From Streptomyces sp. NBC_01294 (GTDB taxonomy: Bacteria > Actinomycetota > Actinomycetes > Streptomycetales > Streptomycetaceae), in the NCBI RefSeq assembly GCF_035917235.1, contig NZ_CP108423.1:7779501-7843500 (forward strand): DNA of 64,000 nucleotides, written 5' to 3'. The notes under the pieces were generated by a model, which saw nothing but the letters and a program-made list of their open reading frames with translations, ran no database searches and was not told where the DNA came from. Shown here piece after piece: positions 8,265 through 18,962 of the stretch (position 1 is its first letter; every line of letters starts with the position of its first letter). Both the position numbers and the translations under genes were made by a program.

Positions 8265-9065
8265 ATGAGCACGCACAAGGTGGGACCCGACATCACCGTC
8301 CTCGCGGATTGCCTGGAGGTACCGGGCATCGGCTTCCTCCCGGTCAACGCGTTCGTGCTGCACGCCGAGCAGCCGGTGGTCGTCGACACCGGCCTCGGAC
8401 TGCCCGACCGGGACTTCCTCGACACGCTCGGTTCGGTGGTCGACCCCGCCGACGTGCGGTGGATCTGGCTGACGCACCCGGACCGCGATCACACGGGCGG
8501 CCTCTTCGCCCTCCTCGACGCCGCTCCCGAGGCGCGCCTGATCACCACGTTCCTGGGCGCCGGGATCATGTCCACCGAGCGGCCGCTGCCCATGGACCGG
8601 GTCTACCTCCTCAATCCGGGCCAGAGCCTGGACGTGGGCGACCGTACGCTGCACGCCTTCCGGCCGCCGCTGTTCGACAATCCGGCGACCGTCGGCTTCT
8701 ACGACGACCATGCGCGGGCCTGTTTCAGCTCCGACTGCTTCGGCGGGCCCATGCCCAGCGCGGACACCGCCACGTGCACCGACGTCGGGGCGGTGCCGGC
8801 CGAGGACCTGAGAGCCGCCCAGCGGCTGTGGGCGAGCGTGGACAGTCCGTGGGTGCAACTGGTGGATCCGGACAGGTTCCTGACCACCGTGGACCCGCTG
8901 CGGTCGATGGACCCGCAGACCATCCTGTGCACGCACCTGCCGCCGGCGGTGGGCCTGACCACGCAGTTCATCGACACCATCGCCGCGGTCCCCGGCATCG
9001 ATCCGTACACGGGGCCGGACCAGGCCGCACTGGAACAGATGCTCGCAGGCTTCGAACCTGGATGA
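8265..9065 (+). CDS. metallo-beta-lactamase-fold metallohydrolase
   Basis: 266 residues. The metal motif reads THPDRDHTGG (His71, Asp73, Asp75, His76), so the canonical HxHxDH has an Asp in the second His position. Later ligands SSDCFGG and CTHLPP are visible. An acidic residue at that position is typical of the flavodiiron/ODP-like branch, which binds iron rather than zinc, but there is no flavodoxin domain here, so a stand-alone hydrolase or oxygen/NO-sensing type is possible. The start ATG follows GGGGAGATGGCGCC. It is downstream of and co-directional with the reductase at 7194. Function is undetermined. Confidence 0.85.
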   Translation: MSTHKVGPDITVLADCLEVPGIGFLPVNAFVLHAEQPVVVDTGLGLPDRDFLDTLGSVVDPADVRWIWLTHPDRDHTGGLFALLDAAPEARLITTFLGAGIMSTERPLPMDRVYLLNPGQSLDVGDRTLHAFRPPLFDNPATVGFYDDHARACFSSDCFGGPMPSADTATCTDVGAVPAEDLRAAQRLWASVDSPWVQLVDPDRFLTTVDPLRSMDPQTILCTHLPPAVGLTTQFIDTIAAVPGIDPYTGPDQAALEQMLAGFEPG

Positions 9066-9569
9066 CCTGAATAGCCTTGGAATCGTAGGGGTAGGGGCGG
9101 TTGCACCCCGCTGAACATCTGTTACTGTGCCCGCGCTTGGTGTTCATCCGTCATTCCGTCCCCCCTCGCACGTCGCGCGTCGCGCGTCCGAGGGTGCTGC
9201 GAGGTGTCTCGTACGTGCACAAGCCGGTGTTTCCTCGCGAGTAACCCCCGCACCATCCGCACCATCCGCGGCGCGCGGGCGCCGTCAGTTTGCCGGCCCT
9301 GCGCAATCCCAACGGCGTCGCCCCGCTCTCCGGGCTGACGGCGCAGGCGGCCGGCCACCCCCGGTCCGCCGCCGCTCTCCGGGCCGCCGCAAGGGTCCCC
9401 GCCGGTGCGGCCGCCCTCCGCGGACCCCTTCCGATCCCGCGCCGACGCCCTTCCTGCACGGCCACGGCCTCCCATATCCATCCGTACTTGTGGGTACTGC
9501 GGCCGAATGGCGCCGGATTTGATAGTTCTGGACTGGTCCGGTGTGAGAAAGCTGCGGGAAGGACCCGGC
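9066..9569 (+). other. intergenic stretch of 504 bases without a supported gene
   Basis: Several open frames cross this stretch on both strands, but their codon bias is poor and none has a ribosome site or recognisable motif. It contains short CG-rich direct repeats (CGTCGCG around 9171-9186) and leads into the small zinc-ribbon-like gene at 9570. A TTGATA at about 9518 could belong to that gene's promoter, but no good -10 partner is seen. Confidence 0.5.
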
Positions 9570-9743
9570 ATGTTCGATCTACTACGCCCGGAGACCGTTG
9601 TGTGTCCCTTCTGCAAGGCCACGGCCGCCGACGGTGTCGTGCGGACCCTGCGGACCGGAGCGGTCTCCCTGTCGGTGACCTGGCACGCCCTCAACTGCCC
9701 GCACTACGCGGCCGACCGGATCCTCGCCGAGAACGAGAACTGA
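9570..9743 (+). CDS. small zinc-ribbon-like protein, 57 aa
   Basis: The ATG at 9570 is preceded by GGGAAGGACCCGGC, a fitting ribosome site. The product has a CPFC knuckle near residue 12 and a second CPHY pair near residue 43, with a HALNCPH context, so a single zinc-binding ribbon is plausible. The frame stays open to 9405, but the upstream codons are poor and the ribosome site decides the start. Function unknown; possibly a small protein-protein or nucleic-acid binding module. It is followed convergently by an MFS gene after 21 bases. Confidence 0.55.
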   Translation: MFDLLRPETVVCPFCKATAADGVVRTLRTGAVSLSVTWHALNCPHYAADRILAENEN

Positions 9744-9764
9744 GACACCAGCCGGGCCGGGGCC

Positions 9765-11054
9765 TCAGGAGGGCGCGCCGCTCGGTTCCTCCCGGGCGGC
9801 CCGGCGGCGCCGGGCGTCCTCGTCGGTGTGCGCGTCGTAGGAGATCAGCTTCGGCAGCAGCGCGGCCAGCACCGCCACCGATGCCACACAGGCCAGACCG
9901 CCGCTCCAGAAGGCCGGACGGGTACCGGTCCAGCCGGCCATGGTTCCCGCCCGGACCTGACCGAGCTGCGGGCCGACGCTGTACGAGAGCACCTCGATCC
10001 CCGCGAGCCGGCCCCGCAGCTCCTCGGGGATCGTCTGGTTCCAGATCGTGGCGCGGCCGAGCCCGCTCAGCATGTCGCCCGCGCCCGCCACCGCGAGGCA
10101 CAGCAGCACGAGCCAGATGCCGGGCAACACGCCGGCCGCCGCGATCGCCACACCCCACACCGCGGCCCCGATGACCACCAGCAGCCCGTGCCGGCGGACC
10201 CGGGAGGTCCAGCCGCTGGTCATCCCCAGTACCAGGGAGCCCACCGCACCCGCCGCGTACATCAGCCCCAGCGCCCACACCGCGTCGAGCTCGTCCGCGA
10301 GGAAGGGGAAGATCGTGTTCGGGAAGGCGAAGAACATCGCCGCCAGGTCCACGGCGTACGTCCCCAGCAGCACGGGCCGGCTCCACGCGTACCGCGCGCC
10401 CTCGGCGATCCCGCGCAGCGACGGACGCTCGGCGTCCTTCGCGGGCGGAGCCGGGCTGAGCCGTAGGCACAGGAGCACGGAGACGAGGAAGCCCACGACC
10501 GTGACGCCGTAGGCCGAGGCGTGACCGGCGTACGCGACGACCAGGCCGGCCAGCGCCGGACCGGCGATCGCGCCGGCCTGGTAGCGCAGCCCGTTGAGCG
10601 CGGCGGCGGCGGTGAGCTGGTCGTGCGGCACGATCCGCGCCATCAGCGAGTCCAGGGCCGGCCGCTGGAGCCCGGCCAGCGCCGACACGCCGGCCGCGAC
10701 CACGTACAGCGGCCACAGCAGCGGATCCGGCAGCAGGGCGTTCACCAGGAGCACCAGGGCCAGCACCCCGAGCCCCGCCTCGGTCAGCAGGATCATCCGC
10801 CGCCGGTCGACCGCGTCGGCGAGGGCGCCCCCGTACAGCCCGAAGACCACCAGCGGGACCAGCTCCACCGCGCCCATCGCGCCGACCGCCAGCGGCGAGT
10901 CCGTCAGGTGCTTGATCTGCAGCGGCAGCGCGATCATCGCCATGAACGAGCCGAAGTACGTGACCGTCCCCTGGTAGAACAGCAGCCGGAAGTCGCGGCT
11001 CGACCGCCACGGGGCGAGGTCGGGCAGTACGGCGGTCAGTCGGGAGGTGCTCAC
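9765..11054 (-). CDS. MFS exporter (EntS/MFS_3-like)
   Basis: 429 residues with about 12 hydrophobic helices. It opens with a soluble SSRDFRLLFYQGT, typical of the MFS_3 branch that includes enterobactin exporters and multidrug pumps. The loop between helices 2 and 3 carries GALADAVDRRRMIL, the canonical motif A of drug-proton antiporters (GxxxDxxxRRR). The C-terminal tail is charged (DAHTDEDARRRRAAREEP). It is single and divergent from the AI-2E family gene at 11213. Substrate cannot be inferred from context. Confidence 0.88.
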   Translation of the reverse strand: MSTSRLTAVLPDLAPWRSSRDFRLLFYQGTVTYFGSFMAMIALPLQIKHLTDSPLAVGAMGAVELVPLVVFGLYGGALADAVDRRRMILLTEAGLGVLALVLLVNALLPDPLLWPLYVVAAGVSALAGLQRPALDSLMARIVPHDQLTAAAALNGLRYQAGAIAGPALAGLVVAYAGHASAYGVTVVGFLVSVLLCLRLSPAPPAKDAERPSLRGIAEGARYAWSRPVLLGTYAVDLAAMFFAFPNTIFPFLADELDAVWALGLMYAAGAVGSLVLGMTSGWTSRVRRHGLLVVIGAAVWGVAIAAAGVLPGIWLVLLCLAVAGAGDMLSGLGRATIWNQTIPEELRGRLAGIEVLSYSVGPQLGQVRAGTMAGWTGTRPAFWSGGLACVASVAVLAALLPKLISYDAHTDEDARRRRAAREEPSGAPS

Positions 11055-11212
11055 GAGAGGCCATCGTCGGCGAGCGTCACCCGCCGCGGCAACGGATTAT
11101 TCCGGCACCGCCGCCGGATCCCGTCCGCCCGAACGCCTCCGTACCCGCCTCGGACGGGCGAATCAGGGGCCCGGCGCGTGGCATCGGCGGGCCGCGGTGG
11201 CACGCATGGGTC

Positions 11213-12274
11213 ATGCCGCCGGTGTCACCGTTCCTGCGTACGGCCGCGGCGTACGCCTGGCGCCTGCTGGTCGTCGGCGCCGCCGTCTACGCGATCTTCG
11301 CCGTGCTCGGCCGGTTCCACGAGATCGCCGTGGCAGTCTTCCTCGGCCTCGTCGTCGCCGCGCTGCTGTGGGCTCCCACCCGGCGCCTGGAGCGTGCCAT
11401 GCCCCGGACTCCGGCCGTCGCCCTGTGCCTCTTCGGCAGCGCGCTGCTCCTGCTGGGCGTGCTGACGCTGGTCGGCGAGGCGGTGGCGGGGGAGAGCACC
11501 ACCTTGACCCGCGAGTTCCGGCAGGGCCTCGCCAGCATCGAGGACTGGCTGGAGCGGCCGCCCTTCCGGCTGAACCCGCACGCGCTCTCCGACATCCAGG
11601 CCCGGGCCGGACAGTACCTGTCGAGCCACCGCTCCACACTGCTCAGCCAGGCGGTCAGCGGGGCCGGGCGCCTGGTGCACGTGCTGACGGTGCTCGCCCT
11701 CGCGGTCTTCTGCTCGGTCTGCTTCCTGCACGGCGGCGACCGGCAGTGGACGTGGTTCCGCGCGCAGCTGCCCGGACCGGTCCGCGAGCGGGTGGCGATC
11801 GCCGGGAGCGCGGCCTGGCGCACCTTCACCGGGTACACCCACGGGATCCTGCTGGTCGCGGCGACGAACGCGGTCCTCGTCGGCGTCGCGCTGTACCTCC
11901 TCGGGGTTCCGCTGGCCGTCCCGCTGGCGCTGCTGGAGTTCTTCGCGGCCTTCATCCCCCTCATCGGATCACCGGTCGCGCTGGCCATCGCCGCGGTGGT
12001 CGCGCTCGCCGCGAAGGGGCCGCTGGTCGCGGCCCTGGTGGTCGCGCTGATCGTGGTCATCGGCCAGATCGAGGGACACGTCCTGCATCCGCTCGTGATG
12101 AGCCGGGCGGTCCGGCTGCACCCGCTGGTGGTGGCGATCTCGGTGGTCGCCGGGGCCATCGCCGCCGGAGTGGTCGGCGCGGTGGTCGCCGTCCCGCTGG
12201 TCTCGGTCGTCTGGTCGGTGCACTCGGCCCTGCGCCGGGCCCGTCTTCCTGCACAATCGCCTGATGAGCGATGA
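11213..12274 (+). CDS. AI-2E family (YdiK/TqsA-like) membrane transporter
   Basis: 353 residues. There are two hydrophobic helices near the N-terminus, a large soluble loop (about 100-160, TREFRQGLASIEDWLERPPF) and then a block of helices with the family motif GLIEF/ LLEFFAAFIPLIGSPVAL and a C-terminal IEGHVLHPLVMSRAVRLHPL. These are the standard features of PF01594. Roles in this family range from export of small molecules to Na+(Li+)/H+ antiport, so substrate is open. The last 11 bases overlap the start of the prolyl oligopeptidase gene at 12264, implying co-translation. Confidence 0.9.
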   Translation: MPPVSPFLRTAAAYAWRLLVVGAAVYAIFAVLGRFHEIAVAVFLGLVVAALLWAPTRRLERAMPRTPAVALCLFGSALLLLGVLTLVGEAVAGESTTLTREFRQGLASIEDWLERPPFRLNPHALSDIQARAGQYLSSHRSTLLSQAVSGAGRLVHVLTVLALAVFCSVCFLHGGDRQWTWFRAQLPGPVRERVAIAGSAAWRTFTGYTHGILLVAATNAVLVGVALYLLGVPLAVPLALLEFFAAFIPLIGSPVALAIAAVVALAAKGPLVAALVVALIVVIGQIEGHVLHPLVMSRAVRLHPLVVAISVVAGAIAAGVVGAVVAVPLVSVVWSVHSALRRARLPAQSPDER

Positions 12275-14297
12275 AGACCCCTACCTGTGGCTGGAAGACG
12301 TATCCGGCGAAAGCGCCCTCGCCTGGGTCCGGGAGCGCAATGCCGAGACCGTGGACGCGCTGACCGGTGCCCCCGGCTTCAAGGTGCTCGAGCAGGAGAC
12401 GCGCGAGGTGCTGGACGACGACGGCCGCATCCCCCACGTCGTCCGCCGCGGCCCCCACCTCTACAACTTCTGGCAGGACGCCGACCACGTGCGCGGCCTG
12501 TGGCGGCGGACCACGCTCGAGGAGTACCGCACGGACCGGCCGGCCTGGGAGGTGCTCCTGGACCTCGACGCACTGGCCGAGGCCGAGGACGAGAAGTGGG
12601 CCTGGGCGGGCAGCCGGGTCCTGGCCCCCGAGCACCGGCACGCCCTGGTCCTGCTCTCGCGGGACGGCGCGGACGCCTGCGTCGTGCGCGAGTTCGACCT
12701 GGAGACCCTGGAGTTCGTCGCGGACGGGTTCGCGGTCGCGGAGGCCAAGACCCGCATCGGCTGGATCGACCGGGACCGGGTCTGGATCGGTACGGACTTC
12801 GGCCCCGGCTCGATGTCCCCCTCCGGCTACCCGCTCCAGGTGCGCCGCTGGCGGCGCGGCACCCCGATCGAGGACGCGGAGCCGGTCTACGAGGGCCGGC
12901 CCTCGGACCTGTCGGCCTCCGGATGGCGCGACGACACCCCCGGCTTCGAACGGGACTTCGTCCACCGGCAGATCGACTTCTGGAACCAGGAGCTGTTCCT
13001 CCTCCGGGAGGAGTCCGCCGAACCGCCGCTGAAGATCGACGTACCGGACGACGCGGGCGCCTCCGTCCACCGGCGGTGGCTCACCGTCACGACCAAGTCG
13101 CCGTGGCTCGGCCACCCCGCGGGCAGCCTGCTCGCCTTCGACTTCGACGCCTTCCTGGCGGGGGAGCGGGAGGCCGAGGTGCTGTTCACCCCGGACGAGC
13201 ACATCGCGCTCGCCGGATACAGCTGGACCCGCAACCACCTCATCCTGAGCACCCGCGCCGACGTCTCCTCCCGGATGGAGCTGCTCACCCCGGGACCCGG
13301 CGGCTGGAGCCGGGCCCCGCTCCCGGGGGTCCCGCCGCTGTCCACGGCCTCGGTCACCTGCACCGACCCGGACGTGGGCGACGAGTACTTCCACCACGTC
13401 TCCGGCTTCCTGCAGCCCTCCACCCTCTACCGGGGCACGGCCGGCGGCGACAGCGGCGGCGACAGCGAGAGCGTCAAGCAGAGCCCGGCGCTCTTCGACA
13501 CCGCCGGCCTCACCGTGCGCCAGTACTTCGCGACCTCCGCGGACGGCACCCGCGTGCCGTACTTCGTCGTCGGACCCGAGGACCGTCCCGGCCCCGGCCC
13601 CACGCTGCTGTACGGGTACGGCGGCTTCGAGATCTCCATGGTCCCGCAGTACAGCGCGGTCACCGGCCGCGCCTGGCTCGCGCGCGGCGGCACCTACGTC
13701 GTCGCGGGCATCCGCGGCGGGCACGAGTACGGGCCGGGCTGGCACAAGGCGGCCCTCGGCGCGAACCGGGTCCGGGCGTACGAGGACTTCGCCGCGGTCG
13801 CCCGGGACCTCACCGCCCGGGACATCACCACCCCCGCCCAGCTGGGCATCGAGGGCGGCAGCAACGGCGGCCTCCTCATGGGCGCCATGCTCACCCGCGA
13901 CCCGGAACTGTTCGGCGCGGTCGTCGCTCACGTGCCGCTGCTGGACATGCTCCGCTTCCACAAGCTGCTCGCCGGCGCCAGCTGGATCGCCGAGTACGGG
14001 GATCCGGACGACCCGGCCGACCGCCCCCACCTGGAGCGGATCTCGCCGTACCACCAGGTCCGGGCGGACGGGCCGGCGTACCCGCCCCTGCTCCTGCTCA
14101 CCTCCACCCGCGACGACCGCGTCCACCCGGGCCACGCCCGCAAGATGGCCGCCCGGCTGCGCGAGTTCGGGCACCCCGTCCTCTTTCACGAGCACCTCGG
14201 CGGCGGCCACGCGGGCGCCACCGACCACCGGCAGACGGCCTTCAACGAGGCCCTGGTCCACACCTTCCTGTGGGAGCGACTGACCCCGTCGAAGTGA
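12264..14297 (+). CDS. prolyl oligopeptidase (S9 family) serine peptidase
   Basis: 677 residues, near the family norm of 700. The N-terminal half (about 1-410) is the beta-propeller (DPYLWLEDVSGE opening, usual for S9A), and the C-terminal alpha/beta hydrolase holds the triad: Ser533 in GGSNGGLL, Asp617/618 in TRDDRVHP and His649 in GGGHAGA. The enzyme cleaves after proline in short peptides in the cytoplasm. The start overlaps the previous gene by 11 bases, so both are translated from one message. Prolyl oligopeptidase next to an AI-2E transporter is not a combination I know as functional. Confidence 0.93.
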   Translation: MSDEDPYLWLEDVSGESALAWVRERNAETVDALTGAPGFKVLEQETREVLDDDGRIPHVVRRGPHLYNFWQDADHVRGLWRRTTLEEYRTDRPAWEVLLDLDALAEAEDEKWAWAGSRVLAPEHRHALVLLSRDGADACVVREFDLETLEFVADGFAVAEAKTRIGWIDRDRVWIGTDFGPGSMSPSGYPLQVRRWRRGTPIEDAEPVYEGRPSDLSASGWRDDTPGFERDFVHRQIDFWNQELFLLREESAEPPLKIDVPDDAGASVHRRWLTVTTKSPWLGHPAGSLLAFDFDAFLAGEREAEVLFTPDEHIALAGYSWTRNHLILSTRADVSSRMELLTPGPGGWSRAPLPGVPPLSTASVTCTDPDVGDEYFHHVSGFLQPSTLYRGTAGGDSGGDSESVKQSPALFDTAGLTVRQYFATSADGTRVPYFVVGPEDRPGPGPTLLYGYGGFEISMVPQYSAVTGRAWLARGGTYVVAGIRGGHEYGPGWHKAALGANRVRAYEDFAAVARDLTARDITTPAQLGIEGGSNGGLLMGAMLTRDPELFGAVVAHVPLLDMLRFHKLLAGASWIAEYGDPDDPADRPHLERISPYHQVRADGPAYPPLLLLTSTRDDRVHPGHARKMAARLREFGHPVLFHEHLGGGHAGATDHRQTAFNEALVHTFLWERLTPSK

Positions 14298-14428
14298 CCC
14301 CGGTCCGGGCCCGCGACCGTCGTCCGGGCCTGGCCCCGGTGGCGGTTGGGGCAAAGACCGCCGAGGCGCGGATGAGGTCCGTTACCCTTGCCGGGCGAGA
14401 CGATCATGGAATGGGGGGCCGGTCCGGC

Positions 14429-16078
<1,650 letters not shown>

Positions 16079-16167
16079 CGGCGGGATCACGACCGTGGGG
16101 ACCAGGCCGGCGGACGCGGTTCGACGGTCCCGGTGAGCCGGTCGGAAACCGGTCCTGGATCAGGCGC

Positions 16168-16881
16168 TCATTCACGGGACGGCGCTGAGGTCGCGCGGAG
16201 CGTCTCGACGCGCTTCTCGATCGCGGTGATCAGCGCCTCGACCCTGGCCAGGAAGATCTGCTCGTCCGTCACCTCGGCGAGCTGCGTGCTCAGTCGGGTG
16301 ATGTGGGGGAACCCCTGGGGGTCGACCAGGCGGTACTCCCGGCTCCAGGAGGACTCGTCGGCCTCCCGGACGTCCGGGTCGAACAACAGGTAGGCCGCGC
16401 GCTGGCCGACGTACGCGAGGAGCGAGTCGCCGACCATCCGGTAGTGGACGGCCGCCTCGGCGCCGTCGAGCCCGGCCTCCGTGACGGCGCCGAGGATGAG
16501 CTCGACGACCCGGAACTCGTTGGGCCGCCGGGTGGTCCGGCTGGCCATGGTCGATCCGACCACCGGGTACTTCAGCGCGACCTCCAGCGAGCCGTCGGCG
16601 AGCGCCCGTAGCCGGCCCTTCCAGTCGAGGCCCTCGGGGATGCTGTCGAGCACCTCGCCGAGCGTGCGGTCGGCGACGGACAGCAGGAGCTCGTCCTTGT
16701 CGCGGAAGTGCCGGTAGATCGCGGTCGGGTCGGCGCCGAGCTCCTCGCCGAGGCGGCGGACGGTGAAGGCGTCCTCGCTGCCGCGAGCCGCGATGCGCAG
16801 GCTCGCTTCGATGATCGCGTCGGGTGTGAGCTGGCTGCCCGCGCGCTTGGACCGGGCGGGTGTGTCGGATGGCTTCGGCAT
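16168..16881 (-). CDS. TetR-family transcriptional regulator (regulator of the amidohydrolase operon)
   Basis: 237 residues. The N-terminal helix-turn-helix reads TPDAIIEASLRIAARG, then VRRLGEELGADPTAIYRHF, the standard TetR DNA-binding pattern ending in YRHF. The remaining 170 residues are an all-helical ligand-binding/dimerisation domain of the tetracycline-repressor C-terminal type. The gene diverges from the amidohydrolase at 17009, with a perfect inverted repeat at 16915-16945 between them, so it probably represses both itself and the importer operon and is released by the substrate or a product. Confidence 0.9.
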   Translation of the reverse strand: MPKPSDTPARSKRAGSQLTPDAIIEASLRIAARGSEDAFTVRRLGEELGADPTAIYRHFRDKDELLLSVADRTLGEVLDSIPEGLDWKGRLRALADGSLEVALKYPVVGSTMASRTTRRPNEFRVVELILGAVTEAGLDGAEAAVHYRMVGDSLLAYVGQRAAYLLFDPDVREADESSWSREYRLVDPQGFPHITRLSTQLAEVTDEQIFLARVEALITAIEKRVETLRATSAPSRE

Positions 16882-16914
16882 GGTGCGGCCAGTGTATCGA
16901 TTTGGAACAGAGCC

Positions 16915-16945
16915 AGCGCAACACCGTTGACAACATTGTTGCGCT
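16915..16945. promoter_or_regulatory. perfect inverted repeat, probable TetR operator
   Basis: Arms AGCGCAACA (16915-16923) and TGTTGCGCT (16937-16945) are exact reverse complements around a 13-base spacer. A TTGACA -35-like hexamer lies in the spacer and core (16927-16932) facing the amidohydrolase. A bound TetR dimer here would cover the promoters of both divergent genes. No good -10 is visible for the rightward promoter, so the promoter assignment is weaker than the dyad. Confidence 0.65.
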
Positions 16946-17008
16946 CCCGTTCACTCCTCCTCAACAACAAGCCGAGCGGGTTCACCCGCCGAGCCGGAGG
17001 ATGCGTCG

Positions 17009-18691
17009 ATGTCCAACAACAGGCAGCGGGCCGACACCGTATTCGTGGGCGGGAAGGTGTTCACCGGGACCCGTCCGACGCCGATCGACGCCGCCGTCGC
17101 CATCGGGGGCGGGCGGATCCTCGCCGTCGCCGACACCGCCACGGTGCACTCCCTCGCCGACGCGGACACCGAGGTGGTCGACCTCGCGGGCGGACTGCTC
17201 GTCCCGGGGTTCCAGGACGCCCACGTCCACCCGGCGGTGGCCGGCGTCCAGATGCTCAGCTGCGACCTGAGCGAGGAGCGCTCCATCGACGGCTACCTGG
17301 CGGTGGTGGCCGGCTACGCCAAGGAGCACCCCGAGGCGGCCTGGATCCGCGGTGGCGGCTGGTCCATGGACGTCTTTCCCGGGGGAACCCCGACCCGCGC
17401 CATGCTCGACGCGGTCGTGCCGGACCGACCTGTCATGCTCACCAACCGGGACGGCCACGGGGCCTGGGTCAACACCCGCGCGCTCGAACTCTCGGGCGTC
17501 GACCGCACGACGGCCGACCCGGCGGACGGCCGGATCGAGCGGGAGGCCGACGGCACCCCGGCGGGCACCCTCCAGGAGGGCGCCATGGACCTGGTGGCCC
17601 GCCACGTGCCCATCGCCACGCCGGACGAGGCGCACGCGGGGCTGCTCGCCGCGCAGGAGCACCTGTTCTCGCTCGGTGTGACCAGCTGGCAGGACGCCAT
17701 GATCGGCGCCTTCCCCGGCAACCCCGACAACTACGGCGTCTATCTGCGCGCCGCCCGCGAGGGTTCGCTGCGCGCCCGCGTCGTCGGCGCCCTGTGGTGG
17801 GACCGCGAACGAGGCCTGGAACAGATCCCCGAGCTGGAGGAGCGCCGCCGCACCGGCCGGGTGGGGCGCTTCAACGCCACCAGCGTCAAGATCATGCAGG
17901 ACGGCATCGCCGAGAACTTCACGGCCGGCCTGCTGGAGCCCTACCTCGACGGCTGCGGCTGCGCCACCGCCAACTCCGGGCTGAGCTTCATAGACCCCGA
18001 CGTGCTCACCGAAGCCGTGTCCCGCCTCGACCGCTCGGGCTTCCAGCTCCACTTCCACGCGCTCGGGGACCGTGCCGTGCGGGAGGTGCTCGACGCACTC
18101 GACGCCGCCCGTACGGCCAACGGCGCCAACGACAACCGCCACCACCTCGCCCACCTGCAGATCGTCCACCCCGACGACATCGCGCGCTTCGCGAGCCTGG
18201 GGGCGGCCGCGAACATCCAGGCGCTGTGGGCCGCGCACGAGCCGCAGATGGACGAGCTCACCATCCCCTTCCTGGGACCCGAACGGGCCGCCCTCCAGTA
18301 CCCGTTCGGGGACCTGCAGCGCGCCGGAGCCCGCCTCGTCGCCGGCAGCGACTGGTCGGTGAGCAGCCCCAACCCGCTGTGGGGCATCCACGTCGCCGTC
18401 AACCGCGCCGTACCCGACGAGGCCCCCCACACGACCGGGACGTTCGAACCCCTGCCGCCCTTCTTCCCGGAGCAGGCCCTGACCCTGGCCCAGGCGCTGA
18501 CCGCCTACACCGCGGGCAGCGCCTGGGTGAACCACCTCGACGAGGTCACCGGCACCGTCGAGGTGGGCAAGTACGCGGACCTCGTCGTCCTCGACCGGGA
18601 TCCCTTCGCCCACCCCGGCGAGGAGATCGCGGAGACCCGCGTGCTCCGGACCTACCTCGACGGCGAACTCGTCTTCGCCGCGACGGACTGA
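17009..18691 (+). CDS. YtcJ-like amidohydrolase (amidohydrolase 3 family)
   Basis: 560 residues, the family's usual size. Metal ligands are His72 and His74 in QDAHVHP, a probably carbamylated Lys294 in VKIMQDG, His348/His350 in LHFHALGD and Asp448 in AGSDWSVS, so a binuclear or mononuclear amidohydrolase TIM barrel is intact. The group includes N-substituted formamide deformylase, so a C-N bond in an amide or formamide is the likely target, but the substrate is inferred. It opens a six-gene cluster with a peptide-type importer and lies opposite the TetR gene with a shared operator-like repeat. No signal peptide: it acts in the cytoplasm after import. Confidence 0.9.
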   Translation: MSNNRQRADTVFVGGKVFTGTRPTPIDAAVAIGGGRILAVADTATVHSLADADTEVVDLAGGLLVPGFQDAHVHPAVAGVQMLSCDLSEERSIDGYLAVVAGYAKEHPEAAWIRGGGWSMDVFPGGTPTRAMLDAVVPDRPVMLTNRDGHGAWVNTRALELSGVDRTTADPADGRIEREADGTPAGTLQEGAMDLVARHVPIATPDEAHAGLLAAQEHLFSLGVTSWQDAMIGAFPGNPDNYGVYLRAAREGSLRARVVGALWWDRERGLEQIPELEERRRTGRVGRFNATSVKIMQDGIAENFTAGLLEPYLDGCGCATANSGLSFIDPDVLTEAVSRLDRSGFQLHFHALGDRAVREVLDALDAARTANGANDNRHHLAHLQIVHPDDIARFASLGAAANIQALWAAHEPQMDELTIPFLGPERAALQYPFGDLQRAGARLVAGSDWSVSSPNPLWGIHVAVNRAVPDEAPHTTGTFEPLPPFFPEQALTLAQALTAYTAGSAWVNHLDEVTGTVEVGKYADLVVLDRDPFAHPGEEIAETRVLRTYLDGELVFAATD

Positions 18692-18706
18692 GCAGCGGAG
18701 CCCCGG

Positions 18707-18770
18707 GCGCAACGGCGCAACGGCTCACCGGCGCAACGGCTCACCGGCGCAATGGCTCACCAGCGCACCG
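18707..18770. repeat. short tandem repeat, 16-base unit
   Basis: Three copies of GCGCAACGGCTCACCG (18715-18730, 18731-18746 and a copy with two changes at 18747-18762), with part-copies on both sides. It sits in the 271-base gap between the amidohydrolase and the binding-protein gene. Confidence 0.8.
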
Positions 18771-18794
18771 GCCGTCCGGCCCTCCCGGGCACGC

Positions 18795-18826
18795 GCGCCC
18801 CCGCGCCCCCGCGCCCCCGCGCCCCC
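18795..18826. repeat. short tandem repeat, GCGCCCCC x4
   Basis: Four exact copies of an eight-base unit follow the 16-base repeat in the same gap. Neither repeat makes an obvious terminator hairpin. The stretch between them and the ATG at 18963 ends with AGGGAGCCAGACG, the ribosome site of the next gene, and no promoter was recognised. Confidence 0.8.
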
Positions 18827-18962
18827 GCGCTCCGAGCCACCCGCACATCGAGGCGCTGACGCGCTGATCACGGACTGCCGGCGGACCGCGCAGTCACCGG
18901 CCGGGCCGCCACCGGCCGAGCACCACGCACCCCACCACGCTCACCCCTCAGGGAGCCAGACG

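Noticed and set aside
9290..10174. 294-aa plus frame across the 9066-9569 gap
   Set aside because: It runs antisense into the MFS gene and is rich in Arg, Ala and Pro, a shadow pattern.
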